DNA of 64,000 nt from Sanghuangporus weigelae (taxonomy: Eukaryota; Basidiomycota; Agaricomycetes; Hymenochaetales; Hymenochaetaceae), in NCBI GenBank assembly GCA_033182465.1, contig CP137323.1, positions 1,798,001 to 1,862,000 of the forward strand. The letters run 5' to 3'. Below are positions 17,944-31,632 of this stretch, piece after piece (positions within the stretch are counted from its first letter, which is position 1; every line of letters begins with the position of its first letter). The notes below the pieces were generated by a model. That model saw nothing but the letters and a program-made list of their open reading frames with translations. It was not told the origin of the DNA and searched no databases. The position numbers and the translations under genes were made by a program.

Positions 17944-18708
17944 ATGGCTAAATACGCATCTTACTATTCTTCGTCCTTGGGCCCGCTCAGTGTTGCCCGA
18001 GTGCTCATTTGCAAACAATGCCACAAGTACATTGCCAGTATGGATGACTTGCTTTCACGGGTATGAGGCATTTAGTCGTATTGTTCGAGTGGTTTCTTAT
18101 GCGTCTTTCATTCAGGCCTACTGTGGTGCACAGAGTCCCAAAGCAGGATTGTTCGACGATGTGTGAGTGGAATCGCTCTGACATATTCCATAAATTAGCT
18201 CATGAGCTCATCCGTACTGCATAGATCAAACGTTTCTCTCGGCCCGCGACAGGTCTGGCTGATGCGCACGGGTGCGCACACGGTGCGTGAGCTGAAGGTG
18301 AGTACCAAGAAATTGCCGAAGTCTGACAGTCAAAAGGTCTTACATAAGCAATTTCAGTGCCTCGGCTGTTCTGCATACGTTGGATTCCAGATCGTACACG
18401 CACATGAGCCCTCGGAACGGTGGAAGAACGGTGCATATATTCTCGAGCGTCATTTTCTCTTTATCCACTCCATCTATGAGTGTTCTCCGAGTGACTGCGA
18501 GTCGGATGATTCCAGCAGTGAGGAGAGATCGTATCAGTGGCCTGGCACGCCATTGCGACTCAAGGTTGTGGAAGATCTCCGCAAACAGCGCCGGACCAAA
18601 CGAATGACCGTATTGTCTCCGTCGCCGTCGACAAACCCAGCTCCGCTTATCACAGACTCATCGAATAAGCCGCTACCGCATGTCCCTGTTCCTGTCGAGG
18701 CCTGCTGA
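17944..18708 (+). CDS. Yippee-family zinc-binding protein
   Basis: Four exons: 17944-18060, 18116-18162, 18225-18297, 18358-18708 (588 nt, 195 aa); introns of 55, 62 and 60 nt, all GT-AG. The Yippee/Mis18 fold is read as the first Cys pair CKQC (residue about 23), LFDDVSNVSLGPRQ, the MRTGAHTVREL core, the second Cys pair CLGC directly after intron 3, YVGFQIVHAHEPSERWKNG and FILE-like YILERHFLFI. The two CxxC pairs bind one zinc. Yippee proteins are small, conserved eukaryotic proteins with roles reported in cell cycle and, for a relative (GID/CTLH-linked YPEL5), ubiquitin ligation; the role here is unknown. A Ser/Pro-rich tail of about 80 residues follows the domain. Intron 3 has no in-frame stop, so retention would still encode a protein. 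Confidence 0.85.
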
Positions 18709-21700
18709 GCCCGACCGAGGAAAATCATCTCGTCTCAAACTTCCGGTATTACTCCGGAATTGTTGTTTTCAACGTTGCTTCTTCTATGCTTATCTGCTTC
18801 GATTTCTTCGTGCCTCTCACTTCCTTATTTTGTTGTCCATTCGTTCTTCCTTCGCTTGCGTTGTCCTTTCGCTATCACTTGTATCGTTCCTGCATATGCT
18901 CCGTTCCGCACTTCGTCCATCGTTTCGTTCTTTCGCAGCCCGTTTCTTTTCTGGTTAAAACCTGTAGATAAGTTATCAAATTTGGACGTACAACATCTGT
19001 ATTTTTACTCACTTGGATTGCGGTGTATAATAATATATTTAAAGGTCTTGTCGCTGACTTTGGCCGGGCCGAGAAATACAACCTCAGTTCTCCGTTGGAA
19101 GCCTCGGGACATGATATAGGAGCTGTGTTACATCTCGGGAACCAGAGTCCCCTTTGATGTTGTCATTGAAGACATGCATCCAAGTGTGCTCCATATCAGC
19201 AACGCCCGTGCCTTCTCAGAGAACCCATGGACAGTCGCCACAGTGCAAGATATCAAATAGAAGTCACATTAAACCGAGGGTAGATCAACACAGCATGGCA
19301 TTCCGTTGCTCCGGATGGTCACTGTTTGCGGCAAGCTAAGTACTCTGTCAGTCTATCAAGTGCCAGTGGACGACCGACGGTGAGAGTTATCATTGATGAT
19401 CATGAAGAAGCAGATTCACGAAGATGCGCTCAGCTTGGTTAGTAGCGATTGCCAATAACCTAGGCATTCGTGAACGCATAGGTGGACGCCAAAAAAGCAA
19501 GAATGAAGATAGATCAGGAAAAACCTCCTCACACTACGAAAATTACAGACTGCGTGACAATAAATAACGTGCACGTGCTCAGTCAGCACCCTGTCACAGT
19601 TATGTCGGACAGTCCACTCTACTCTGGCTTTGCTTTATCTTCAGCCTCTGTAACATCATCCAGCTACTTCTCATCTATGAATGGAATTCTATCATACGGC
19701 ATCCGTGATCCCTCCGGTCTAGGACGAGAAGACAATCAAGTTCTCATAATCTTCCGTCCATGGCTCTTGCCTTCGTGATCAATAAATCATACTATTATTA
19801 AATGTCTGCTTTAGGTGGGTCGTCAACGGCAAGTGTGCAAGTCTGTCCATTAGGACATACCAGACTCCATTTTTTATCTGAACGCCAGCCAGAGTAAGTC
19901 GACGATCCTCCATCGAAGGGTCCCGCCGAAAGTATCCCGCGAACCTATATCCCTTGAGCACGTTCTTCGCGCGGCATTCGCACCACGGAAGCAGAATCCA
20001 GGTATACGTTACTATCGGAGCCTGTCGACAGATGTATTCTATGAGTTCATATCCAATGAGCGTATGCGTGAGTACAAACGGAGTATTTCGGTTTACTGGT
20101 GATACTGATGGTTTCAATCAGTTCGATTTTGATCCTGCTTTGATCAACAGTTTGGGGACTGTGGAAAGAGTTGATTCTGAATGTGGTAAGCTCGATACTG
20201 GTACTAACTGAAGTATCCAATAACCGCGATACTCTGTATTCCATCTCAAGTTCTAATTTGTATTGTGCTTATATTGATGAAAGAGTAGAAAGGTGAGTCT
20301 ACTACTCACTCGCTTCAGCTGGGCACCCAGCTTATCAGCTTGCACATGTTATAGGATTCAATATGTGAAGTCTCTGACCTTTTCAAAGGCATGTATCCTG
20401 GCTAGCTGCTAAAGCTGTTGAAATTCCTTCAATAACTGCAGCACCTTCTAACGCTATGATGTCGAGTGACATGGACTTTATGTGTATGCATCCTTTTCCC
20501 TAAGATTCAAAGATCAGAGGCAGTCCGCTTTCACAAATGATTCAGTAATATAGGGACGGTTAAAGTGAAGAACTGATATCTTCCATTGGCCGATTGAAAT
20601 GATACGAGAAAGATGGGATGATGAACCAATGATGCCCATTTCTACGGATGCTATGCTACCGATCTGAATTCATCGTGGCTGGAAGCTGATTTCAAATGAC
20701 AATGAGGTGTCGAACAAGGGCAAGCTCTCGGCTCGCAGGTCAAGGCAGATCCGAACGTTAGAACTTAGGGCCTGCATGTGTCGCCATCTTTATGTATGGG
20801 ATGAACGATATCTACGGATGGCCACGAGACACATGTGTCGGCGCTTGCAACTCCGCTATGGACAAAGAGTTTGAGGCTTCTTGAGACGACACGCGATCTT
20901 AGAGAGCTCGCTTAGTCGTCTTCATATGCATAAGCTCTGGAATTCGGCACCGCATCCAATTGCATCCGTTGTGGCAACTTACTAGATTTCTCTTGTCCCG
21001 TTCCGATCATATCACGAAGCTCAGAAACAATCGGTTTGGAGTTACCCAGTCGCTTTGAAACGTGTGATGATAACCCAAAAGGGAAAACTGATTTTCCAGG
21101 TTGTAGCAAAGTGATCACGCTTCCGGTTACGGTTACCTTCTCTTCAGATCGCAGAATGGATAGGATCCAAAGCGCTAGACCTTTGGGGAGGGGGACATCT
21201 CTTTAGAATGTAGACCATTAGCGCCGACCGGACCCTTCAGTGTCGGTGAGTACTTCGAGAAGACAGGATCATGGACTCAATTGCAATGATAGTCTTCCCG
21301 CTTGTCAAATCGGCGAGATGTGCAAATGACTTGGAGGAACTGTTTTCTTGTGGTTCATCTTGCCGAATTCCAATGTCTCTTGTTGCTCTGTCTTTGCTCG
21401 CGCACGCCCTAACCTTAATCCTCAAGCATTGCTACAGCTATATTCATCGAAGTCTCCACTCTTCTTCCATTGCAACCCGTATTTTCACTCCAAATTTCTC
21501 CAGCGGTTTATCCGGAATTTGGACCGTTGTTGAGTTCAAGGATGCCCCGCTTTGTCTCTCGATACCACTTCAGTTAAAGACTTGTATGGAAACAATGAAA
21601 TTCCAATATGCATTGATTCCGCTAGCACATATCTCAAATATTGAGACCTTTTTCCCCCCAGCAGAGTGCTATAGCTCGTTCTAGTCTCTAGTAGCACGAT

Positions 21701-23177
21701 TACGTTCTAGTATGTGCTTCCTTTCCCTTAGGAGCCATTATTACGGACCGTAGATCGACTCTAACATAGAAATCGAGACCTTGATGTTTAGGACTCCTTA
21801 TCGGGTCTTCCGACTTCCGAATTATTCGCGACGCATGAAATACTGTCTAAGGAACCTCGAATAACCAGCCGAAAGTCGATCAAGCTTTGACTGCAACCTG
21901 AAGGGACCTCGTCCTTTTTCTTCTGTTCGAAATTGTGAGTTTGCAACCGATCCTGTCGAGGGTTCTGCTACTTGTGCTGATACTGGCTTCTCCGCATTTA
22001 GAGCTAACCCGATGTGTAGAATCAGTTGATGCGACAATACTCGATATGGATTATTATTCGTTCGATCATGTCTAAGACGGTGGTCGGTTACCATGGCTTT
22101 CCTGAATGAGATCGCAGTCGAATCTGGCCGTATCCTTGGTATTCTGCTTTTTAATGAGAAGATAGATCAATGAAACCTATTCCATTCCGATCAATTACCA
22201 ATGTGCTGTCTATGGCGAAGCACTTTCCTTTACTTCTCCAGGAATTTTCGATCTGCGAGCAAGGATCTTGGAACAAGACTAAGACGAGTGGGTTTGATCT
22301 CGGATCAGAATTGAATTGGTACACGAACGAAGCAGGTTACGTACTGTTACGCAGATGGGAGCAGCAAACAGAAGAATAGAAACATTAACTTTAAATTGTT
22401 TATAAATAAATTAAATATGAGAAAGTCAGCTAGTCACGTTTTGTCGTTTTCTGTTTAGTACAGTACAGTACGACGATGCTTCTCTCGAAAGTGAATGCCC
22501 CGCACCGACTCATGTACATGTTGCAAGGTCGGTCGCAATCTATCCGACGGAACACGGATGCGCTTACTCCTGCTTACGCCTCGAGAATTAGAGAAAGTCC
22601 CGTCCCTTCCGCCGTGTTTGTTCTCCTTGTCCCGTCCTGGGAGGTTTGATGGGACCAGGGACCAGGAGTTCCCTGCATATGATGTATAGACTATTGGTCA
22701 TCAAAGCGGCGGCCGGCTGCGTGGTGGAGGTTGACTTGCGTGTTGACCTGGAAGGTGGCTAAGATAGCAAAGAATCAAAGATCAAGCCAAGGCTGGGGCC
22801 TGTCAAGGGAATACGGCTATGACACCCGCGACCATACTGCACGCACGCGGAGCTGTGCAGAGCGGGCTTCTGGATGTTCTTCTGAATTTTATGATATTTT
22901 GTCTGACTGAAGATTCGTCCGAAGTTGCATCCTGATGGCTTGGCTTGTGGACACAGGGGTAAATAAACTTGGCGTATGAGAACGGAGATTACTCGATTGA
23001 GAAGTCGCGGGAAACACAGCGTCACACATTCGTTCTCTCTTTCCCATGAACTTCGGTATTCATCTCCTACTCTTTTAAAAGGCGCGGTCGTACTACGCAG
23101 TTCCAGCGGAATCACTTTCGCTGTCGACCGAGCAGACAAGGCCAATAACTGCTGTACTGCTAGTGCCAGTCTGCTCT
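18709..23177. other. 4.5-kb stretch with no supported gene
   Basis: It contains the 3' region of the Yippee gene (pyrimidine-rich at 18740-18960) and then sequence with only short, featureless frames. I saw no repeats with matching ends. The last 200 bp before the Zn2Cys6 gene are presumably its promoter. Confidence 0.5.
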
Positions 23178-26100
23178 ATGTCGAATGATATCATCTATGT
23201 CGCACACAGGGACCCTGTTCAATACAGGCCCGGCGTCCCACGCGGCTCTCGTGGTGCCTTCAAGGAAGACCGTGAGGGCAGCCACGCTCGAGAAATAGAA
23301 CTTAAGCGTAGTCGCGGCGAAATCTCATGCGCTGAATGTCGCAGGTGTGCACCGTGGGCGCGACTATGTTTGAGCGTGGTGTACTCACTGCAATTTATGT
23401 AGACTCAAGATCAAATGCGACAGGCAGCTTCCTTGTTCTAGTTGCATGCGCAGGGGTTGCGCATCTCTCTGTCCAAATGGTGCATGCATTTTGTCTCACA
23501 CCCATCTGAATGCACTGACTAACTTGCTGCTATAGGCAGTCTTTCTACCGGTCAGGGAACACGGTATGCAGGCTTCATTATGGTGTGTTTCTGAAACATG
23601 TCCATTGATTGCATGTTTAAGGTTTGTCCTCGCCGCGACGGACCATCTTCATCGGCGAATGTCAAAAATGAGCGAGCGTATACGTCAGCTAGAAGATGCT
23701 CTTGCCATTATGCAGTCGAATGTTTCACAAGAACCACACCCATTACTACGAGACGAGCTGCTCAGTCTTAAGGTCGACAAACCTCAGGACACGTCCGAAC
23801 CAGATCCGGTCCATGATCCTCCGAAGGGTCTTGACGGTCTTGGCACACTTTCAATCACTGACAAAGGCCAGCGGTTTTTTGGTGCTTCCGGCGGTCCGGA
23901 AGTAAGTTGCGTTATGATCGTTACCAAAGTTCCCCGCTCATGGTTTCTGCATTTAGCTAATGTTCCTGAAAAGTGAGGACGATGAACGGGATTCTTCTCC
24001 AAGTTTGAGTGGAAGTTCGCCGATATCTCAGCCTTCAACGTCATCCCAAGCTTCCAAGTCACCTCACCTCCCGCCTGATTTGACTCTCTTCTCGAACTCA
24101 TTCCCGTTTACGCCTATCGGTCCGGTGCATGAAGTGCAACAAAAGATTAAAACTCATTTGCCATCCTGGGACGACGCGGTGAGGCTTGCTAACGTTTACT
24201 TTGAGCATGCCGCATGGCTCTTTCACTCCGTCACGCGGGACCAATTATTGAACGACATGCTGCCTGCCATCTATCACCACATACTCCCCGACCCATCGCA
24301 TGGTAATCCGACTGATTACGAAGGGCCTCATGCCCTCGCATGTCTCTTCATGGTTTTCGCAATGGGTACGCTCGTCGACTTGCGGCAGGAGCCTTATAGC
24401 GCGGAGGCAGACCATTACTATCAGCTTGCAAAAGCTGCGATCGCACTACAAAACATCTTCGAGCAACCGAACATCGTTACTATTCAAACTCTTCACTTAA
24501 TGAGCATTTATAACGGTATGCGTGAACCTGCGGAAGACTACGGAGAGACAAGTATGGAGATGTCTTGGAGTCTCATTCGGGTCTGCATGCAGCTTGCTTT
24601 GACGGTGAGTTACTGTGTGCACATTTATCCTTCTCCCTGTGATGACTCATCATACGGTAAATCTTAGATTGGTCTACGTGGGTTTCTCCTGTCGCAAGAA
24701 ATTGTTCTTTTATTTAACATGCTTTTTAATAGACCGAGATAGCGCGCGATGGGGACTCGGGCGTCTTGAAGTCGAAAGACGAAGAGTGCTTTTCTGGGAC
24801 CTATATACAGCTGATTCTTGGCAGGTGAGTACTTCACCATTGATCTTAGGCAGGGGCTTAATGACCGCATAGTCATTGTCAACTGGTCGGCCTGCATGTG
24901 TCACATTGCCTTACATTGATTGCCAATTTCCACGAGATGAAGATGCTCGTCTCGATGAGAAAGGGAAGCAAGAGCCGGGTTGTGAGTACCCGAATTCGCA
25001 CCTCATACGGTGATGATGACTAATTCATATGACCTGATAGTCAATAACTGGGTCTTTCGTTTCGTCTGTGACTGTGTAGGCGAAGTTGCTTCCAAAACCT
25101 TAACCGCGACCATACCGTCCTATACAACGATTCTCGATCTTGATGCGAAGATACGCGATTTCAACATTCCGTCCTTGCCAGATATTCCTCTTGACTCATC
25201 AAAGCCCGCGGCTGTAATGGCGCACTTTGTCCAGTCTCATTCTCGCGAAGCGAGTAAGTACCCAGTCAGATTCGTTTCCTGCTTCTGTTTGAAGCTGATC
25301 ATCATCTCCTTTAGTATTGATGAACTTGCACAGAAGCTTTTTCGCGCAAGCCATGATCGATGATCCCCTGAACCCTCTCAGAAGCCAATACGCTCCCTCT
25401 TTTCTTGCGACCTACAGGACTGCTGCGCACATCCTGAAAACGATTCGCGAGCAATTCGAGATCATTCCTGAATTTGCTACTCGATTTTGGATGCCCTGGA
25501 CTTACGCATTTTCCTCTGCGGTGAGTCAGCCTTCTTGGCTGATGGATAAATTGTGCTCACACGGTTACACGTAACGATAGGTGGTGTTTGGAACTATTGT
25601 TGTGCGCGGCCCTAGTTCGAGTTATGCTCCATCGTCACTTCAGGAGCTGGATAAGGCATGTGAGCTCTTCTCTGCAGCCTCGCAACGTAGTAGACGGGCT
25701 GCGAAAGCATCGGTGAGTTCTATTGGTGGTCTCCTAAAAGTGTGCGTAATGAATTTTCTCGAATATTTAGGCGATTCTGGATAAACTGAAAGCGAAAGCA
25801 CATTCTGCATATGAGTCTTGCTTACGTTCAAGAAGCGTTCCTGATTTGCACGGAGGCGATGTCCCGATGTTTGCCGTATCGAAGCAAGAGCCGAGTGACG
25901 AGCTTGATCTGATTAGTGGACGTGTCCGTTTGCTGTCCTCGAAGCATGGATCTTCGGTCGGCGGCTCACCGAGTGCTAACAGTCCTGACAACAAGGACGA
26001 GACCCCTAGTCCGCCACCATCTTATTCAAAAACCAGTCCTACAAAGTCGAACGGTCCTACTTTGCGGTTGAGCGAAATGGAGAACCCGCTGTTGCCATTG

Positions 26101-26787
26101 GCCAACACCTCTGCTGGGCTCCAGATGCACAACATGAGCTCAGTCCGTTCGCCTGATTCTACGTCCCCCGACACTTTTTTCCCTCTGTCTGCGGCCTGGG
26201 TAGGTTCAGGCGAGAGCTCCGGTACGGCTGGGTACAGGGATGCATATGCTGAGCATGGCCAAGACTCATCTGGGTCATATGCCACGAGCACGGGTTCTTA
26301 TCCAACTACTGTGAAGCTGGATGAATGGATGCCGCCGTCGACCTCGCGCACCACGCAAGCGAATTCGCATCCGTCTCATCCCGATATAGGGATGGACGGA
26401 ATGGAATACGATCATGGTAGTACCGGTGTCTCGTCGCACCAAAATTATGTTTCGCATTCCAGCCATTCTCTTTCTCAATCTCTTGGTCACTCTCAAGCGC
26501 ATCAGCAATCCTTGGATCGAACCTTCCAGCCGCGGCCTCCATCTCACCTTGACCGTGGAGCAGACCCACGTTATCATGCCGCGTACCCAACGCCATCATC
26601 AACTGGGACGGGTACTTACTATCTTTCGTCTGGTTCCGGTAGGACGCCGCCTGAGTTCTATGCCACCGTACCTCGCGAGTTGGCAGAAATGGGGCTGGCG
26701 TCTCAGCATTCCGGCATAAACCAACGATGGACGTCATTCATGCAAGACACTGGTCTGTTCTACCCTCAGCATGGTGCTTCCATGTGA
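23178..26787 (+). CDS. Zn2Cys6 transcription factor with fungal-specific regulatory domain
   Basis: Twelve exons: 23178-23344, 23403-23479, 23536-23563, 23622-23901, 23957-24604, 24668-24677, 24733-24824, 24873-24981, 25041-25253, 25315-25520, 25581-25712, 25771-26787. Together they give 2,979 nt, 992 aa; all eleven introns are GT-AG and 49-63 nt. The DNA-binding domain CAECRRLKIKCD..CSSCMRRGCASLC (residues about 50-80) is a six-cysteine binuclear zinc cluster and is split by the first two introns. A linker and a short coiled coil (MSERIRQLEDALAIM) lead to the Fungal_trans domain (about residues 230-560; RWGLGRLEVERRRVLFWDLY is the typical core). The last 350 residues are Ser/Pro/His-rich, as activation regions often are. 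Exon 6 is only 10 nt. Target genes cannot be told from the sequence. Confidence 0.92.
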
Positions 26788-29700
26788 TAGAAAAAAACTC
26801 TGCGTCGTCCTGTGTCTCGTTTAGTACCCGCCCTTCGTTAGTTTAGATCCATCTTTGAAATTGTTGCTGTCGCCAACCTTCTTCACTGTTGTGTGCTTGT
26901 CGTCTGCTATTTGTACTCTTGCCGTTTCGTGTTCTACTATCCGACTGTCACTAATCGTGTCTTTGTATTCCGATGTAAAACATACCTGTATATTTTGTAT
27001 CGGTATCGTCCGTCTTGTCTGTTATTTGGGCTTCGTGTGTTCCCGATCGCTTTTAATACATTACCTGTACTCTTATCGAGTATGCATCGTCACCGTTCAG
27101 CTGTTCGAAAATCAAAACGCGCGAGGGGTAAGGACGTTAACGACATGTCTAAGTAGGGTCAATGCCTGTATTTAATAGCCCAGTGGTATGCCGGCATCTA
27201 GGCAGGGTGGGTATAAATATGTAGAAGGGTTTCTCCGTCGGCAGGCCGCCACCCGCCGCCCGCATGCTATTTTATGTTGAAAGACTCGATTTCCTACCAT
27301 AACACAATTTGGCCAGGTGGAAGCCGGGAAGATTGACCTCGAATAAGTCGCAAGTCGCACAGGTCGAAGTCAGAATAGGTCAGGATTTCGTCATTCATTG
27401 AAATGAATGAACTGTCGCGCCAGGTCGCACCGTAAGTAGAAGAATGATCTCAATCGAGCTAGGCTCGGTGTGGTACCAGGCCAAGAGATTCTCCCGCGCT
27501 ATATCTTGCACTCCCATGTACTTTCTTGCTCTTTAGTCAGTAATAGCCAGAGCTCCAGGACGCTCTTACAGATTAGGCAAACCAATTCACTTTCCTGGTA
27601 AAGAGCGGGAGAAGTGCAGAGTTATGGTGACAAATTTGGGCTAGCTTTCGAAACGGACAGCGTGCAAAGGGACGGAGGCCCAAAGTGAAGAGGGAACAGG
27701 GGAGGAAAGAATGGTGTAGTTAGATAGTCGACGCTCAGGGAGGTCGGGTATTTATACAGTTTTCTATAGGCGATGGGTCGCCCTCCTCGGCACATCGTCA
27801 TTTCCGTCTGGTTAACACAGGCTCGTCAGGTCATCGGGTTTCGGATCAGTTCATTGACATTTAATATCTCTTCTTACCTACCACGGCTTTGAAAACAAGT
27901 GAATTTGCACCCCCACAGGTCGGGTCGGCGAAGAACTTCGAAAAGGTCATGCATGCATATGGCACTTTACACAACTCATAAACAAGCCTTCGTTTATGAG
28001 TTACCTATCTCAGACCATTTGGCTCCGGGGAGCTCTTTAAGCGTGTCTTCTACACTCTTCTCCCGACGGCTTCAGATTCCACGCTCAAGCACATGAGTTG
28101 GATTTGTAGACTTGCAGCGGCATTGGTACTAGGGCGAATTGAATGGGGTTATGGTCATGAACCCCGGCTACACCATGAGGCTCAGGTTCGATATATGTGT
28201 CCGAACGAGCGGACTACAACAATGTCAGAAGACAAGTTACAGTACGATACCTCTTGGCATGACTTGCATGCCATGAAATTAGTCTCCGTATAACTAGGCG
28301 AAAAACAAGGAAAGTAAAATCCAAAAAGCCTAGTGATGGCTACCATCGGACTCCAAAGTCGACAAAGGCAGGGAGACGTGAAGCCCCAGATCGCGTCCGT
28401 ATTCACGGACGGGACAAGAGCGCTCACTGCACCCGGGTTCATCGACTTTACGCCGGATCTTATATGCTTGTAATACATGTAGATGAACTTCGATGTGCTG
28501 TCAGTTATCTTCCAGTAATATTGAAAAGACTTCGACCTCTCACTCTTCGTGAAGACGTGGACAGGAGCAGCGTACCGATCTTCTTTCGCTTGGAAGAATC
28601 CCGCCCCCGCAAATAATCAAGTAGTACTTGGTTTGGGCAACAACACAAGGCAGAGTCACGATTTTACGGCAAATCAAATCGTGTCCGGCGGAGTAGGGCG
28701 GAGTCCGATCCTCCGCACTTCTCATAGTGTATAGCGTTTCGGCGATTGCCTAACGTGGTCGACCGATCAACGGAGCGAAGGTCCTCGGCAGCCTTCGGCC
28801 ACTTGAGTAAACTCCTAACTCCTCCCGAGTCGGAAAGTAAAAATAAACGTTTGAACTTGATCGAAATTGGGGATAAAGACAATACTTAAGTTACGCGACA
28901 ACTGGGAGTATATGAAGAATTCGATTGAATCTTCTGGTACCTCGGGATCGTTAGGATGGGAGTTGCACGAATCCAAACTATTCAATATGTCAGCACCTCA
29001 AGGACGAGACATTGAGTAAGATTTGTTATCGCAAATTCCGATGACATCACTCTTCAATCATTGTGAATGAATACATGGATGGAATTCATAGCTCAGGCCA
29101 GGAAGTGGCTTGAAGAAAGTAGAGGAGCATGTACGTAGGCTTTCCGGGCCTAGACACTCAACTAGAGCTGTGCAGATAGGTCTCACGAATTCGTAATAAA
29201 TCCAGTCAAAAGTCCAGAAGCACTGCTCATTTTGAACCTTGAAGCGCGCGCGGGCACATAATGCGTTTAAGCACAATAAATGGCTATATGCACGTAACCT
29301 TCCGAGCGCGGCAGTCCTGCTATTGCATGGAGTTCTAGATTAAGCCTTAAGCGATTAAAGCAATCGTACTTGACTTGAAGTAGTCCGTCAATTTTCCGCA
29401 TACCGGGATGGTGGGAACTCCATGTCCATGTCCATCCGGTCCGACTGTCCATCCGGTCCGACATATTGGCCGTCCGTCACGGGCCGCAGAAGGAGTTGTA
29501 TGGCACGTGCCTATCAGTATCGTCCAGTCTTGACAGGGCAGATCTACGTATGTATCCTTTCCTAGTGAGACTTCCGGGCGATGAGATAGGATACAGACTC
29601 TTGCAATATCTCAGTGACCTTATACACGAAAGTACTCAGTAATGACCAAAAAGCACTTTAAGATTCTTTGGATAACATTAATGTTTCACGTTCACCTCAT

Positions 29701-31199
29701 CCAGGCAATGAATATAATTCCGATTATCGAGACTCCCGGAGATAGACGCTGAGGGAACACGGATCTAGGCAGAAACATTGCGTCCGGAGATGACAGACAT
29801 TTCCGTAAACCGCTCGTTCTAATCCGTACGTATACCCGCACCACCTCATCTACATCCAAGTGAGCACATAGCGGACTTGTAATTTTCAATGATGTCAGTG
29901 CATATAGCACTTGCGAAGCCATGCATCATGGCGCACGGCTCACTAGAAAAGAAAGGCCTAGCCCTTTGTTGAGCACGAGAATCGTATTGACGTTGCAATT
30001 GTCGAGACCGACTTGCATATTTAAGCGCGTAAGAACACATGTCCCAGTCATGAGTTTAGAATCTAGATCGACTCAGTAAACGACCCAGAGCGTTGTCATG
30101 TTTGTGCATACGTTTCAAGAAGGCATCATCTCAACAGCTGCATTCAAAACACGATTGCTGTCCTTGAAAACCACTGCAGACAGGGTAATATGCCCAGCAT
30201 GTTCTCTACAGTGTTGCAGAATTGGGAAAAGGCTGGAAAAGGATGCAAGCACACTGGCGAAAGAATAGGAAGACGCTTCGTCTTCGTCGACAGATGCTAG
30301 GATCTATGATTTCGTAGGTCAGAGAAGGCCTGTGCAATGCTCGAAAGGTTGCAATTTCCTATGTCTCGCTTGCTCGTCCGTCCGTCCGTCCATCCAACCG
30401 CCCGATGGTCATAATTGAGACTGCATTCATTCAATTTTGAGCCGTCGTCTACTCGAAGGTTGCCCTTCCAAAGACGTTCTACATTCAAAATAAGTGAATA
30501 ATTTATCCTTTCTTTCATGATTTCCATTTTCATCTCTGCTCACCAAACAACTAACTACGTACGCTCGAGTGGCACACGCAGAGATAGCAGAGGCTCATGC
30601 CTGGCTATGTGCGATATCAGCGAACGATGTCTAAAGTTGTAGTATAACATCTTCAACCTTGGAGCTCCCGCGACTCCTGAAGCCCTGATCTGACTTTCAG
30701 TTGATTTGTATGCGATTCATCCCTTCGAAACAGCAAATATTAATACGAATAGTGTGGTAATATCGAGGCCGAGCGAGGAAGACAGAGTCGATTTGTTGTC
30801 AATTCAACCTAACCAAGTTGCACTTATGAGCGCTTAAAAGAGAGACAAAGGATAAGGGTACTCAGGCAAGAAACAAGAAAATGAGGATATGTCGATAGAA
30901 GAAAGGAGAAAGGACTCAGAAGAGAGCCAAGAAAGATTTTAATAAGCGGCTTTTCCTTCGTGAATATGAATACGAGCATGGCAGATGAGATTTCATCGTT
31001 AGACTAGTTTCAGCAGGAGGAGGGATGCGTCATCACAAGATACCGAGAGACGGTCAGTGAGCGACCAGAGCGAGCATGCAGACGCTGTTTCCAGGTCAGC
31101 GAAAGTAGGTGGAAGAAAGGAATAGCACCCCATGTGCTTCCTCATTCCATAGCCATAGTGTTGAAATTCCTAGTGATATCTTGGTTGGTGCCATATTAA
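26788..31199. other. 4.4-kb stretch with no supported gene
   Basis: After the 3' region of the transcription factor (to about 27,150) there are only short unsupported frames. Minor sequence repeats occur: a tandem TCCATCCGGTCCGAC pair at about 29,430-29,460 and a TCCG/TCCA microsatellite at about 30,370-30,395. Confidence 0.5.
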
Positions 31200-31632
31200 G
31201 GCCCTGATCGGTAAAAAAAATAACGGGTGGATAAGGGCGGATAACTGGATAACGTGGGATCCGGCATTTTCCCTCTTTATTTGTTCCTGTTTGTTCAGAT
31301 AGTGTAATCATCACATCCGTAATGTTCCGGTACCAAAATGGCAGGGATCTGCCTCAATCATACATTTGCAATAAACCATCCAACTGGGATATGTAGACTT
31401 TGACTTGCATGCCGACAGAGTAAAGTTACTTTTATTATTACCAAGTAATTCTAAGTCACCACCAGCTGTTGGGACATGTAACTTCTAAATGTGGCAAGTG
31501 TGTCGATCGCATTTGTAATCCAGTGATCAGCAGATGCCGACTACATTACCTCACAACAGGTAGACTCCGAGTCCCACGATCTTAATCTTTGGATAAGCTA
31601 TCCGCCGTTATTTTTTTTTACCGATCAGGCCC
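31200..31632. mobile_element. PIF/Harbinger-like MITE, 433 bp, with TAA target duplication
   Basis: Terminal inverted repeats of about 28 bp: the left end starts GGCCCTGATCGGTAAAAAAA and continues to AACGG; the right end read in reverse starts GGGCCTGATCGGTAAAAAAA and continues to AACGGCGGATA. The element is flanked by TAA at 31197-31199 and at 31633-31635. A three-base TWA duplication is the mark of the PIF/Harbinger superfamily. No transposase frame is inside, so it depends on an autonomous relative. Confidence 0.85.

Noticed and set aside
29425-30400. Small tandem repeats (TCCATCCGGTCCGAC pair; TCCG run)
   Set aside because: Too short and too few units to be a meaningful array; no CRISPR-like spacing.
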